Counted from the stretch's first letter, positions 24,176 to 33,768 are shown. The stretch is 64,000 bases of DNA from Pollutimonas thiosulfatoxidans (GCF_004022565.1 NZ_CP022987.1:1550001-1614000); one strand, 5' to 3'. Made by a program: numbers and translations. Notes: generated by a model not told the origin, from the sequence alone.

Positions 24176-25201
24176 ATGAAACGCAAAACATTGACGCAGT
24201 ACCTGGTCGAACAACAACGAAAAGAACAAGCCGTTTCGGCGGAAGTGCGGCTACTGATCGAGATCGTGGCGCGAGCCTGCAAGGCTATCGGTCATGCGGT
24301 CAGCAAAGGGGCGCTGGGCGGTGTGTTGGGCAGCCTGGAAAGCGAGAACGTCCAGGGCGAGGTCCAAAAGAAGCTGGACGTCCTGTCCAATGAGATCTTG
24401 CTGGAGGCGAACGAGTGGGGTGGACACCTGGCAGCAATGGCATCCGAAGAAATGGAGACCATCCATCTTATTCCCAACCGCTATCCCAAGGGCGAACACC
24501 TGCTGTTGTTCGATCCCCTGGATGGCTCTTCCAACATCGACGTCAACGTCTCTATCGGCACGATCTTCTCGGTCCTGCACGCCCCGCACCACGCGTCGGG
24601 CCGCGAAGTCGATGAAGACGACTTTCTGCAAGCGGGCGCCACACAGGTGGCTGCCGGCTATGCGGTGTACGGTCCGCAAACCATGCTGGTGCTGACGGTA
24701 GGATCGGGAGTTGTCGGCTTTACACTGGACCGCGAGATGGGATCATGGGTACTGACCGAGGAAGACATACGAATTCCGGAAGAAACCACGGAATTCGCCA
24801 TCAATATGTCCAATATGCGTCATTGGGAACCACCCGTAAAACGCTACATCGGCGATTGCCTGGCCGGCAAGACCGGACCCTTGGGCAAGGATTACAACAT
24901 GCGCTGGATCGCATCCATGGTGGCCGATGTGCACCGCATACTGACCCGTGGTGGCATCTTCATGTACCCGCGCGACGAGCGGCCATCCGGCAAGGCCGGG
25001 AAACTACGGCTGATGTATGAAGCCAACCCCATGAGCATGATCGTTGAGCAGGCCGGGGGTGCCGCCATTGACGGCACCCATCGAATCCTGGATGTGCAGC
25101 CCAACGCCCTGCATCAGCGTATCGGAGTCATCCTGGGCTCGAAGCAGGAAGTCGAGCGCGTCCGGCAGTACCACCTGGACGCGGCCAGCCAAGAAGCTTA
25201 G
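24176..25201 (+). CDS. fbp: Fructose-1,6-bisphosphatase class I
   Basis: Hydrolyses fructose 1,6-bisphosphate to fructose 6-phosphate in gluconeogenesis. The 341-residue protein has the metal-binding LLLFDPLDGSSNIDVNVSIGTIFSVL block (DPLDGSS near residue 112), EVQKKLDVLSNEILL and the sugar-phosphate region GGIFMYPRDERPSGKAGKLRLMYEANPM. Length is typical for beta-proteobacterial class I enzymes. It follows pepN by 13 bases, so co-transcription is likely. Its last four bases overlap the end of the convergent oxidoreductase gene, with no terminator between them. Confidence 0.97.
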   Translation: MKRKTLTQYLVEQQRKEQAVSAEVRLLIEIVARACKAIGHAVSKGALGGVLGSLESENVQGEVQKKLDVLSNEILLEANEWGGHLAAMASEEMETIHLIPNRYPKGEHLLLFDPLDGSSNIDVNVSIGTIFSVLHAPHHASGREVDEDDFLQAGATQVAAGYAVYGPQTMLVLTVGSGVVGFTLDREMGSWVLTEEDIRIPEETTEFAINMSNMRHWEPPVKRYIGDCLAGKTGPLGKDYNMRWIASMVADVHRILTRGGIFMYPRDERPSGKAGKLRLMYEANPMSMIVEQAGGAAIDGTHRILDVQPNALHQRIGVILGSKQEVERVRQYHLDAASQEA

Positions 25202-26184
25202 TCCAGAGTAAACACCGTGGCGCCGGTCGTCTTGCGGGCGGCCAGTGCCTCTTGGGCGTCGCCGGCGGCCTCCAGCGGAAACCGCTGGCCGATGGCAACC
25301 TTGATCTTCTTCTTGCCGACCAGGCTGAAGAGCTCATCGGCCGCTGACTGCATTTTTTCCAGTGTTGCCACGTGGGTGCCCAAGGTTGGACGGGTGACAA
25401 ACAAGGAGCCCTTGCTGGCCAGTACACCCAGGTTGACGCCTTCAACCGAACCGGAGGCGTTTCCGAAACTGACCATCAGGCCGCGCGGTTCCAGGCAGTC
25501 GAGCGAGGTGAGCCAGGTATCTTTACCCACCCCATCGTAGACCACGGGGACCTTCTTGCCGTTGGTCAGTTCCTTGACGCGTTCCACCACATCTTCGCGC
25601 GAATAATCGATGACTTCCCAGGCGCCGTGTTGCTTGGCCAAGGCGGCTTTCTCGGGTGTGGACGCCGTGCCGATCAGCTTGACGCCCAGCGCCTTGGCCC
25701 ATTGACAAGCGATCAGGCCGACGCCACCCGCAGCCGCATGGAACAAGATGGTTTCCCCGCCTTGCAGGCGATAGGTCTGGCGAAACAGGTATTGGACGGT
25801 AAGACCCTTGAGCATAATGGCTGCGGCTTCGTCGAAAGCAACACCCTTGGGGATCTTGACGACACGGTCGGCTGGCACGTTGCGCGCTTCGGCGTATGCG
25901 CCGATGGGGCTTTGCCCGTAGGCGACGCGATCGCCCACCTTCAGGTGGCGGACATCCTGGCCGACGGCCTCTACGACACCGGACGCCTCGAAGCCCAAGC
26001 CATGGGGCAGCGGGTGCGAATAAAGGCCCGTGCGAAAATAGATATCGATGTAATTAAGGCCTATGGCTTTTTGCCGTATAGTTACCTCGCCTTTTTCGGG
26101 CGGCGGGACCTGAAGCGTTACCAACTTCAAGACTTCGGGACCACCGTTCTTCTCTATGCGTATTGCTTTTACCTGGTTTTCCAA
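25198..26184 (-). CDS. Zinc-free NADPH:quinone oxidoreductase (MDR family)
   Basis: A 328-residue member of the medium-chain dehydrogenase/reductase superfamily, close to E. coli QorA. The N-terminal half shows IGLNYIDIYFRTGLY and LGFEASGVVEAVG. The NADPH-binding Rossmann part has ILFHAAAGGVGLIACQWAKALG (about residues 142-163). Zinc ligands of alcohol dehydrogenases are missing, as in the Qor group. It reduces quinones by one electron and has a stress role in general. It overlaps the fbp end by four bases, convergent, and diverges from the EamA gene. Confidence 0.92.
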   Translation of the reverse strand: MENQVKAIRIEKNGGPEVLKLVTLQVPPPEKGEVTIRQKAIGLNYIDIYFRTGLYSHPLPHGLGFEASGVVEAVGQDVRHLKVGDRVAYGQSPIGAYAEARNVPADRVVKIPKGVAFDEAAAIMLKGLTVQYLFRQTYRLQGGETILFHAAAGGVGLIACQWAKALGVKLIGTASTPEKAALAKQHGAWEVIDYSREDVVERVKELTNGKKVPVVYDGVGKDTWLTSLDCLEPRGLMVSFGNASGSVEGVNLGVLASKGSLFVTRPTLGTHVATLEKMQSAADELFSLVGKKKIKVAIGQRFPLEAAGDAQEALAARKTTGATVFTLD

Positions 26185-26265
26185 GACGGACTCCTTACGG
26201 GAAACGTTGCGGTACGATGACTGCGCATAGTGTAAATCCTTCCACGAGTTTTCAGCTTAAAAAAT

Positions 26266-27132
26266 ATGAGTCGTCAGCGCGCCCTTTTTTCGATTCATAT
26301 CGCGGCTGTCCTGTTTGGCCTGACGGGCATCTTCGGCGAGTTGATACAGGCCGATGCCATTGCCATTACGGCGGGGCGAGCCTGCTTTGCCGTGGTGGCC
26401 TTGTATGCGGTGATGCGCATGATGGGAAGCTCGCCGATCCAGGGCATCACCCGCCGCAACATTGGCGTGCTGGCACTGGCGGGCGCCATGCTGGCCATAC
26501 ACTGGATCACCTTCTTCATTGCCGTGAAGATCAGCGGCGTTGCGATCGCCACATTGGGCTTTGCCAGCTTTCCGGCCTTCATTACGCTGTGCGAGTGGCT
26601 GGTCTTCAAAGAGAAGGTCAGCACGCACGAGTGGCTGATCCTGCTGCTGGTCAGCCTGGGGCTGGTGCTGGTGACGCCCTCTTTCGATTTTCGCGACGAC
26701 GCCACCATCGGCCTGGCATGGGCGATCGCGTCGGGTCTGTCCTTCGCCTTGTTTACCTTGATCAATCGGCGAGCCGCCGCACGCATACCCGCGCAGCAAG
26801 TCGCTTGTTGGGAGAACGCCTTTGTTGCGCTGCTTACCCTGCCCTTCTCGCTGCCGGCCATGGCGCAACTGGATGCGCTGAACTGGCTATGGATGGCCAT
26901 GCTGGGCGTCCTGTGCACGGCGCTGTCCCATTATTTACTGGTATCCAGCCTGATGACGCTTAAAGCCCGCAGCGCCGGCATTGTCATCGCGCTGGAACCT
27001 GTCTATGCGATCTTCTTTGCCGCCGTCCTGTTTGCACAATACCCCAGTCTGCGTGCGCTGATCGGTGGCGCCTTGATGGTAGGCGCCATCATCTGGTCGG
27101 GCTTGCGCAAGGCGGACAAACAAGCCGGCTGA
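26266..27132 (+). CDS. EamA/DMT-family permease
   Basis: An inner-membrane protein of 288 residues with about ten hydrophobic segments in two EamA repeats (roughly residues 5-140 and 150-285). The opening SIHIAAVLFGLTGIFGELI and the second repeat ALEPVYAIFFAAVLF are typical of drug/metabolite exporters. Members often export amino acids or other small metabolites; this one cannot be assigned. It diverges from the quinone oxidoreductase gene. A GCCGGC-TGAA-GCCGGC hairpin overlaps its stop codon but has no T run. Confidence 0.85.
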   Translation: MSRQRALFSIHIAAVLFGLTGIFGELIQADAIAITAGRACFAVVALYAVMRMMGSSPIQGITRRNIGVLALAGAMLAIHWITFFIAVKISGVAIATLGFASFPAFITLCEWLVFKEKVSTHEWLILLLVSLGLVLVTPSFDFRDDATIGLAWAIASGLSFALFTLINRRAAARIPAQQVACWENAFVALLTLPFSLPAMAQLDALNWLWMAMLGVLCTALSHYLLVSSLMTLKARSAGIVIALEPVYAIFFAAVLFAQYPSLRALIGGALMVGAIIWSGLRKADKQAG

Positions 27133-27142
27133 AGCCGGCCAG

Positions 27143-28210
27143 TCAGGCGGTCGCCACGAGGGCAGCCACCGCCTTGCCGACATCCGCGGTGCTTGCAGTG
27201 CCGCCCATGTCGGGCGTTCGAGGCCCGTCTTCCAGCACGGTTTCAATGGCCTTGACCACATCTTGTGCCGCCAGCGTGTGGCCCAGGAAGTCCAGCATCA
27301 TTGCCCCGCTCCAGATCTGTCCGATGGGATTGGCGATATTCCTGCCGAAAATGTCGGGCGCCGAGCCATGCACCGGCTCGAAAAGCGACGGAAAGTGGCG
27401 CTCGGGATTCAGGTTTGCCGACGGGGCTATGCCTATCGTGCCGGTACATGCAGGCCCCAGGTCGGACAAGATGTCCCCAAAAAGGTTGGAGGCCACCACC
27501 ACATCGAACCTGTCCGGGTGCTGTACGAAATGAGCGCAAAGGATGTCGATATGGAATTTGTCCCAGCGCACATCGGGGTATTGGCTTGCCATCTCGGCAA
27601 CCCGCTCATCCCACCAGGGCATGGAAATGGAAATGCCGTTGGACTTGGTGGCGGCGGTAAGGTGCTTGCCACGCTTGCGCGCCAGTTCGAACGCAAACTT
27701 CAGCACACGGTTGGCACCGATGCGGGTGAAGACACTTTCCTGGATGACGACTTCGCGCTCGGTTCCTTCGAAAAGGCGACCTCCGCTGTTGGAGTATTCC
27801 CCCTCGGTATTCTCGCGCACGATAAAAAAATCAATATCGCCTGGCTTGCGCCCGGCCAGTGGAGACGGCACGCCGGGCATCAGGCGCACCGGACGCAGAT
27901 TGATGTACTGATCGAACTCGCGCCGGAACTTGAACAGGGATTCCCACAAGGCGATATGGTCGGGCACGGCCTCGGGCCAACCTATGGCGCCAAAGAAGAT
28001 CGCTTCGTGTCCGCCGATGCGGTCTTTCCAGTCTTCGGGCATCATGCGTCCATGGCGGGCATAGTAATCGCAACTCCAGTCCAGCTCATCCCACTGCCAG
28101 ACTATGCCATGGCGGCCTGCCACGGCCTCCAACACGCGTATACCTTCGGGCATAACTTCCTTGCCTATTCCGTCCCCGGCAATAACGGCGATCTTGTGAT
28201 GTGCGGACAC
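27143..28210 (-). CDS. ttuC: Tartrate dehydrogenase/decarboxylase (D-malate dehydrogenase type)
   Basis: An NAD-dependent beta-decarboxylating dehydrogenase of the isopropylmalate dehydrogenase family. Relatives act on tartrate, meso-tartrate and D-malate. Visible are KIAVIAGDGIGKEVMPEGIRVLE at the start, the YINLRPVRLMPGVPSPL and FFIVRENTEGEYSNSGG substrate and catalytic regions, VVASNLFGDILSDLG and FEPVHGSAPDIFGRNIANP. I favour the GTG at 28210 (AGAGG five bases ahead), giving about 355 residues; a TTG at 28243 is possible. It follows ghrA by 29 bases. Tartrate oxidation gives oxaloglycolate or hydroxypyruvate, which GhrA can reduce. Confidence 0.9.
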   Translation of the reverse strand: MSAHHKIAVIAGDGIGKEVMPEGIRVLEAVAGRHGIVWQWDELDWSCDYYARHGRMMPEDWKDRIGGHEAIFFGAIGWPEAVPDHIALWESLFKFRREFDQYINLRPVRLMPGVPSPLAGRKPGDIDFFIVRENTEGEYSNSGGRLFEGTEREVVIQESVFTRIGANRVLKFAFELARKRGKHLTAATKSNGISISMPWWDERVAEMASQYPDVRWDKFHIDILCAHFVQHPDRFDVVVASNLFGDILSDLGPACTGTIGIAPSANLNPERHFPSLFEPVHGSAPDIFGRNIANPIGQIWSGAMMLDFLGHTLAAQDVVKAIETVLEDGPRTPDMGGTASTADVGKAVAALVATA

Positions 28211-28239
28211 GTAAGCCTCTTTCAGTGCATTAAATGGGA

Positions 28240-29178
28240 TCAATAACCCTGGTTCCTGGCCACCACGCCGCTAATCGGCAGGCCTTGTTCCAGCGAATGG
28301 ATCTTGTCAATGATCTGTTCCAGCGTCTCTTCATAGCGGGTGATCGCAGAAATATGCGGCGTAATGCGGACCCGCGGATGCGTCCAATACGGGTGATCAG
28401 CAGGCAGCGGCTCGGTGCGAAAGACGTCCAGCAAAGCGCCCTGTACATGACCGGCATCGATCGCGGACAACAGGTCTTCGTCCACCACATGATGGCCCCG
28501 CGCCACATTGATGACGTAGGCATCGGGCAGCAATGCCTGCAAGGTGGACTGGTTAATGATGTTTTCAGTGCTTGGGGTCAGGGGCAGCACATTGACCAGC
28601 ACGCGCGTGCGCGCAAGGAAGTCCCGGAACCCTGTGTCGGCATGAAAAGTCCGGACGCCGGTTACCGTCTTGGGACTGCGCGACCAGCCGGCCACGGGAT
28701 AACCTGCCCTTGCCAGGGTTTCTGCGACCTGCTTGCCGATTGCGCCCAGGCCCATCACCCCCACGGGCCATGCCTCGTACGATATGGCCGGCAGCTTCAG
28801 CCACTGGCCCCGCGCCTGGTTCTCCGCATAACGGTCGAATTGCCGCGATGCATGAATCAGGCCGTGCAGGACATACTCTGCCATCTGGCTGCCCATGCCG
28901 GCGTCCTCTACCCGCACCACCGGTAGGCTGGCTGGCAGGTCCGGCATCGTCATCAGGCGATCCACCCCCGCGCCCAGGTTGAATACTGCTTTCAGGCCAG
29001 GCGACGCGGCAAAGAACCCCTCTGGCGGCTGCCATACCACGGCATAGTCGGCAGCCGGAGGGTCGGCTTCCCCATGCCAGGCTATAACCTGCATATCCGG
29101 GCAGGCCTGGGCAAACCGCGCGCGCCATTCTTCCGTATAGTCGGCCGTACCGCCTGCCACCATAATCTTGACCTTCAC
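28240..29178 (-). CDS. ghrA: Glyoxylate/hydroxypyruvate reductase A
   Basis: A D-isomer-specific 2-hydroxyacid dehydrogenase of 312 residues, the length of E. coli GhrA, which reduces glyoxylate to glycolate and hydroxypyruvate to glycerate with NADPH. It shows the Rossmann motif GVMGLGAIGKQVAETLARAG (about residues 138-157), INVARGHHVVDEDLL with the catalytic Arg, LLDVFRTEPLP with the Glu, and the His of RITPHISAI. It lies between the HerA-like gene (8 bases away) and the tartrate dehydrogenase gene. With GlcDEF elsewhere in the window it could cycle glyoxylate and glycolate; that link is inference. Confidence 0.92.
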   Translation of the reverse strand: MKVKIMVAGGTADYTEEWRARFAQACPDMQVIAWHGEADPPAADYAVVWQPPEGFFAASPGLKAVFNLGAGVDRLMTMPDLPASLPVVRVEDAGMGSQMAEYVLHGLIHASRQFDRYAENQARGQWLKLPAISYEAWPVGVMGLGAIGKQVAETLARAGYPVAGWSRSPKTVTGVRTFHADTGFRDFLARTRVLVNVLPLTPSTENIINQSTLQALLPDAYVINVARGHHVVDEDLLSAIDAGHVQGALLDVFRTEPLPADHPYWTHPRVRITPHISAITRYEETLEQIIDKIHSLEQGLPISGVVARNQGY

Positions 29179-29186
29179 ATGCTCTC

Positions 29187-30674
29187 CTATCGACGGCGCC
29201 CGGTCAGCGAACCCAGCACGCCTCGGATTAACTGCGTGGCCGTGCTTCGAACCGCGCTCTTGACTGCCGATTGCACCACACCATCTCTGCGACCGCCACG
29301 CGGCCCGGTGGAACCGAAAAGAAAATCGCTGACTGCGCCCATGACGCCATCGTTCTGCTCAGCGTCGGCACCCTTGCCGCTTGCCTTGTCCAGCACTTGC
29401 GTGCGCTGTTGCAGCCTTTCGTAGGCGGATTCCCGATCAACCACCTGATCATACTTGCCGCCCAACAAGGAGCTTGCCCGCAAGACCTGCAGTTCGGCGC
29501 CGCTAGCCGGACCAATACGGCTGCCCGGAGCGTACATCCAGACTCGTTGGGTAATGCTCGGTTGGCCTTTGTCGTTCAGCATCGACACCAGAGCCTCGCC
29601 CACGCCCAGCTCGGTGATCGCCGCCTCGATATCAAGGGCCGGATTGGGCCGCATGGTTTCCGCCGCTGTCTTGACGGCCTTCTGGTCGCGCGGCGTAAAT
29701 GCTCGCAGCGCATGTTGCACGCGATTGCCCAGTTGCCCCAGCACACTGTCCGGAATGTCGAGCGGATTCTGGGTCACGAAATACACGCCGACCCCTTTCG
29801 AGCGCACCAGGCGCACCACCTGTTCGACCTTCTCCAGCAATGCCTTGGGCGCGTCGTTGAACAGCAAGTGCGCTTCATCGAAGAAAAATACAAACTTGGG
29901 CTTGTCGAGGTCGCCGACTTCCGGCAGGCCCTCGTACAGGTCGGCCAGCATCCATAATAGAAAGACCGCGTACAGCCGGGGCGCCTGCATCAGTTTGTTC
30001 GCAGCCAGAATATTGACGACACCCTGGCCTTTCTCGTCGACCCGTATCCAATCGAAGATGTCCAGCATGGGTTCGCCAAAGAACTGGGTGGCGCCTTGCG
30101 ACTCCAGGCGCAACAGACTGCGCTGGATGGCGCCTATGGACGCGGTCGACACGTTGCCGTAGCGGGTACGCAATTCGGCGGCGCGGTCTCCCACGTTTTG
30201 CAGCATGGCCCGCAGATCTTTCAGGTCCAGCAGCAATTCGCCTTCGTCATCGGCCACCCGGAAGACCAGATGCAGCACCCCTTCCTGGGTATCGTTCAGT
30301 TCCAGCATGCGAGCAAGCAGCAATGGGCCCATGTCGGAAACCGTAGCCCGCACCGGATGCCCCTGCTCGCCGAATATATCCCACAGCACGGTTGGGCAGG
30401 CGCCCCAGACGGGCTCGGGCAAACCGAGCTTGGTCAGCCTGTCGGCCAGCTTGGGGTTGCTGGACGCTGCTTGCGAGATGCCGCTAAGGTCCCCCTTGAC
30501 GTCGGCCATGAACACCGGCGTGCCCATGCGGGAAAAGGCCTGGGCCAACAATTGCAGGGTCACAGTTTTGCCTGTGCCCGTGGCGCCGGTTATACAGCCA
30601 TGCCGATTGGCAAACGAGGGAAGCAACACACACTCTGTGTCGGTGTTTCTTGCAATCGGGACGGGTGCTGGCAT
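29187..30674 (-). CDS. HerA-like ATPase, DUF853 family (YjgR-like)
   Basis: A 495-residue P-loop ATPase of the HerA/FtsK superfamily. Walker A is GATGTGKTVT near residue 30 and Walker B FVFFFDEAHLLF near residue 265. VTQNPLDIPDSVLGQLGNRVQHALRAFTPRDQKAV is the strongly conserved DUF853 block. The C-terminal region is low-complexity, with a Ser/Gly/Arg-rich RGVLGSLTGRRR tail. I start at the ATG at 30674 (MPAPVPIARNTDTE), with AGG upstream. Family function is unclear; it might act in DNA transactions. It is divergent from yebC and leads ghrA and ttuC. Confidence 0.88.
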   Translation of the reverse strand: MPAPVPIARNTDTECVLLPSFANRHGCITGATGTGKTVTLQLLAQAFSRMGTPVFMADVKGDLSGISQAASSNPKLADRLTKLGLPEPVWGACPTVLWDIFGEQGHPVRATVSDMGPLLLARMLELNDTQEGVLHLVFRVADDEGELLLDLKDLRAMLQNVGDRAAELRTRYGNVSTASIGAIQRSLLRLESQGATQFFGEPMLDIFDWIRVDEKGQGVVNILAANKLMQAPRLYAVFLLWMLADLYEGLPEVGDLDKPKFVFFFDEAHLLFNDAPKALLEKVEQVVRLVRSKGVGVYFVTQNPLDIPDSVLGQLGNRVQHALRAFTPRDQKAVKTAAETMRPNPALDIEAAITELGVGEALVSMLNDKGQPSITQRVWMYAPGSRIGPASGAELQVLRASSLLGGKYDQVVDRESAYERLQQRTQVLDKASGKGADAEQNDGVMGAVSDFLFGSTGPRGGRRDGVVQSAVKSAVRSTATQLIRGVLGSLTGRRR

Positions 30675-30787
30675 TTTTAATGGCCTATAGACGCTGGCGT
30701 TAAGGAAGCCCAAGTGTAATTCGGACCCCTTGCTTCTGCACGGGGTAAAATGGGCTTCTTTTACAGCGATTTAACGACACACTATAT

Positions 30788-31519
30788 ATGGCCGGTCACA
30801 GTAAATGGGCGAACATCCAGCACCGAAAAGGTCGCCAAGATGCCAAGCGAGGCAAGCTCTGGACAAAAATCATCCGTGAAATCACCGTCGCCGCACGCGC
30901 AGGCGGCGCCGACCCAGACTCCAACCCGCGCCTGCGCCTGGCCTGGGACAAAGCCACAGCCGCCAACATGCCCAAAGAGAACGTCCAGCGCGCCATCCAG
31001 CGCGGGGCTGGCGGTGCTGACGGCGCCAACTACGAAGAAGTTCGCTACGAAGGCTACGGCGTAGGCGGCGCGGCAGTCATTGTCGACTGCATGACCGACA
31101 ATCGCATCCGTACAGTGGCCGAAGTACGCCATGCCTTCAGCAAGAATGGGGGCAACCTGGGCCAGGAAGGCTCGGTCGCCTTTATGTTCCAGCATTGCGG
31201 GCAATTTCTTTTTGCGCCCGGCACGTCGGAAGAATCCGTCATGGAAGCCGCCCTCGAGGCCGGCGCCGACGACATCCAGACCGACGAAGAAGGCGTGATC
31301 GAGGTCACTTGCCCGCCTGCCGACTATGCCGCCGTCAAAATAGCCTTCGAGCAATCGGAGCTAGTCCCCGAGGTGCAGGGCATTGTCATGAAGGCCCTGA
31401 ACGAAACCGAGCTGACCGGCGACGACGCGGCCCGGATGCAAAAGATGCTTGATGCGCTCGAGTCGCTGGACGACGTACAAGACGTGTATTCCACCGCCGT
31501 ATTCGATGAAGCAGACTGA
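30788..31519 (+). CDS. yebC: YebC/PmpR family protein
   Basis: A 243-residue protein of the YebC family. Some members regulate transcription, and others help ribosomes translate difficult peptides (TACO1-type). The family start MAGHSKWANIQHRKGRQDAKRGK is exact, followed by DPDSNPRLRLAWDKATAANMPKENVQRAI and the acidic middle and C-terminal domains. Length is normal. It opens the plus-strand housekeeping run, with purD 54 bases on. No regulator site was recognised. Confidence 0.95.
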   Translation: MAGHSKWANIQHRKGRQDAKRGKLWTKIIREITVAARAGGADPDSNPRLRLAWDKATAANMPKENVQRAIQRGAGGADGANYEEVRYEGYGVGGAAVIVDCMTDNRIRTVAEVRHAFSKNGGNLGQEGSVAFMFQHCGQFLFAPGTSEESVMEAALEAGADDIQTDEEGVIEVTCPPADYAAVKIAFEQSELVPEVQGIVMKALNETELTGDDAARMQKMLDALESLDDVQDVYSTAVFDEAD

Positions 31520-31573
31520 CACCCTGCAAACCCCATCGTCCCCCTTCACTACACTGCTTCTGGCACCTAACAA

Positions 31574-32863
31574 ATGAAAATACTCGTAATCGGGAGCGGC
31601 GGCCGCGAACACGCGCTGTCATGGCAGCTGGCACAGTCGCCCCGTGTACAAACGGTGTACGTTGCACCGGGCAATGGCGGCACCGCCCTGTCGGATCAAC
31701 TGAAAAACGTCCCCTTGACCGACACGGACGCCCTCATCGCCTTTGCCCGCGACGAAAAAATCGCCTACACCATTGTGGGGCCGGAAGCGCCCCTGGCCGC
31801 CGGCATCGTTGACGCCTTCCAAAGTGCGGGCCTGAAGATTTTCGGGCCCACGCAGGCCGCCGCCCAGCTGGAAAGCTCCAAAGACTATGCCAAGGAGTTC
31901 CTGGTTCGGCACAACATCCCTACGGCGGCTTACCAAACCTTTACCGACCCGGCGCAAGCCAAGGCGCATATTACGGCTGAAGGCGCGCCCATCGTAGTCA
32001 AGGCCGACGGTCTGGCCGCCGGCAAGGGCGTGGTCGTTGCCAGCAGTGTGCAAGAGGCTTGCGACGCCGTGGATCAAATGCTGGGCGACGGTTCCCTTGG
32101 TGCCGCTGGCGCCCGGGTGGTCATTGAAGAATGTCTGCTGGGCGAAGAGGCCAGCTTCATCGTCATGTGCGACGGACAGCATGTGCTGCCGCTGGCCACC
32201 AGCCAGGACCACAAGCGATTGAACGATAACGATGAAGGGCCGAACACCGGCGGCATGGGCGCATATTCGCCTGCGCCGGTCATCACGCCGGCACTGCACA
32301 ATCGCATCATGCGCGAGATCATCAACCCGACAATGGCGGGCATGACGCGCGATGGCATCCCCTATGCCGGGTTCTTGTATGCGGGCCTCATGATAGGCGA
32401 GGGCCCCGACGCCACGCGCTCCCTGAAAGTGCTGGAGTTCAACTGCCGGATGGGCGACCCGGAAACCCAACCCATCATGATGCGCATCAAAAGCGATCTC
32501 ACCGAAGTCTTCGACCTGGCCATCGCTGGCCGGCTGGACGAGGCCGACATCGAATGGGACAGGCGCACCGCACTGGGTGTCGTCATGGCAGCCAGTGGCT
32601 ATCCGGCACAGGCACGTACCGGCGACGTCATCAGCCGGCTTCCCGACAATACCGACGAATGCGTCATATTCCATGCCGGCACCAAGCTGGAAGACGGCAT
32701 CCTGAAAACATCGGGCGGGCGCGTACTGTGCGTCACGGTGCTTGCCGACTCGGTCAAGCGCGCGCAGGCGGCCGCCTATAGTGCCATTTCGCAAACCCAC
32801 TTTGACGGCCAGCAGTATCGCCGCGATATCGGGTGGCGCGCCGTGGCGGGAAAAACCTCATGA
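31574..32863 (+). CDS. purD: Phosphoribosylamine-glycine ligase
   Basis: Joins phosphoribosylamine and glycine with ATP to form GAR in purine synthesis. The 429-residue protein opens MKILVIGSGGREHALSWQL and has the GPEAPLAAGIVDAF N-domain. The ATP-grasp part shows VVKADGLAAGKGVVVA (about residues 143-158), LLGEEASFIVMCDG, NTGGMGAYSPAPV, and LEFNCRMGDPETQ with the metal-binding residues. Its stop overlaps the hemF start (ATGA), so translation is coupled. The pairing purD-hemF-nadD is usual for this bacterial group. Confidence 0.97.
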   Translation: MKILVIGSGGREHALSWQLAQSPRVQTVYVAPGNGGTALSDQLKNVPLTDTDALIAFARDEKIAYTIVGPEAPLAAGIVDAFQSAGLKIFGPTQAAAQLESSKDYAKEFLVRHNIPTAAYQTFTDPAQAKAHITAEGAPIVVKADGLAAGKGVVVASSVQEACDAVDQMLGDGSLGAAGARVVIEECLLGEEASFIVMCDGQHVLPLATSQDHKRLNDNDEGPNTGGMGAYSPAPVITPALHNRIMREIINPTMAGMTRDGIPYAGFLYAGLMIGEGPDATRSLKVLEFNCRMGDPETQPIMMRIKSDLTEVFDLAIAGRLDEADIEWDRRTALGVVMAASGYPAQARTGDVISRLPDNTDECVIFHAGTKLEDGILKTSGGRVLCVTVLADSVKRAQAAAYSAISQTHFDGQQYRRDIGWRAVAGKTS

Positions 32864-33768
32864 CCGTACCTATTTCAACCGCCCACGACTATTTTTTAGG
32901 CTTGCAATCGCGTATTGTCCAGGCGCTCGAGGATGCTGAAGGCGGATCATTCAACACCGACCAATGGACCCGTGATGAAGGCGGCGGCGGCTTGTCGCGC
33001 TACATCGAAGGCGGCAAGCTGCTGGAAAGGGGCGGTGTACTGTTTAGCCATGTACAGGGCAAGACTCTGCCGCCATCGGCCAGCGCCCACCGTAAGGAAC
33101 TGGCCGGGCGCTCCTGGGAAGCCATGGGGGTTTCCATGGTGTTGCACCCGCGCAACCCTTATGTCCCGACCGTCCACATGAATGTCCGATTGTTTGTCGC
33201 CCATGCGCCGCAGGGCAGCGACGACGATAACGTGTTCTGGTTCGGTGGCGGCCTGGACCTGACACCCTACTACCCCTTCGAAGAAGACGCTCGCCATTTC
33301 CACCAGGTATGTCACGACGCCGTACAACCCTTTGGCGACGACAAATACCCCGCTTACAAGAAATGGTGCGACGAATACTTCTACTTGAAACACCGCCGCG
33401 AAACCCGTGGTGTCGGCGGCCTGTTCTTCGATGACGTGAACGAGCAAGGGTTCGACCATAGCTTTGCGCTCACTCGTTCGGTTGGCGACTGCTTCCTGGA
33501 CGCCTACATGCCCATCGTCGAGGCACGCCGGCACACCGAATACGCTGAAAGAGAGCGCGAATTCCAGGCATACCGACGCGGACGCTATGTTGAGTTCAAC
33601 CTGGTGTTCGACCGTGGCACGCTGTTTGGCCTGCAATCAGACGGGCGCACCGAATCCATTTTGCTGTCGATGCCGCCCACGGCAACGTGGCGCTACAACT
33701 GGCAGCCCGAGCCAGACACCCCCGAGGCCAGGCTAGCGGCCTTCCTGCATCCCAGGCAATGGTTATAA
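32860..33768 (+). CDS. hemF: Oxygen-dependent coproporphyrinogen III oxidase
   Basis: HemF oxidatively decarboxylates coproporphyrinogen III to protoporphyrinogen IX in heme synthesis and requires oxygen. The 302-residue protein has GGGGLSRYIEGGKLLERGGV, HPRNPYVPTVHMNVR with the catalytic His region, FGGGLDLTPYYPFEEDARHFHQ, KKWCDEYFYLKHR and YVEFNLVFDRGTLFGLQSDGRTESILLSMPP-type end blocks. The ATG at 32860 overlaps the purD stop by four bases and is preferred over an upstream start inside purD. Its end overlaps nadD by ten bases. Aerobic growth is implied. Confidence 0.97.
   Translation: MTVPISTAHDYFLGLQSRIVQALEDAEGGSFNTDQWTRDEGGGGLSRYIEGGKLLERGGVLFSHVQGKTLPPSASAHRKELAGRSWEAMGVSMVLHPRNPYVPTVHMNVRLFVAHAPQGSDDDNVFWFGGGLDLTPYYPFEEDARHFHQVCHDAVQPFGDDKYPAYKKWCDEYFYLKHRRETRGVGGLFFDDVNEQGFDHSFALTRSVGDCFLDAYMPIVEARRHTEYAEREREFQAYRRGRYVEFNLVFDRGTLFGLQSDGRTESILLSMPPTATWRYNWQPEPDTPEARLAAFLHPRQWL

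Noticed and set aside
27263..28246. A plus-strand open frame of 327 codons opposite the tartrate dehydrogenase gene
   Set aside because: Antisense shadow of a well-conserved enzyme, no family resemblance.
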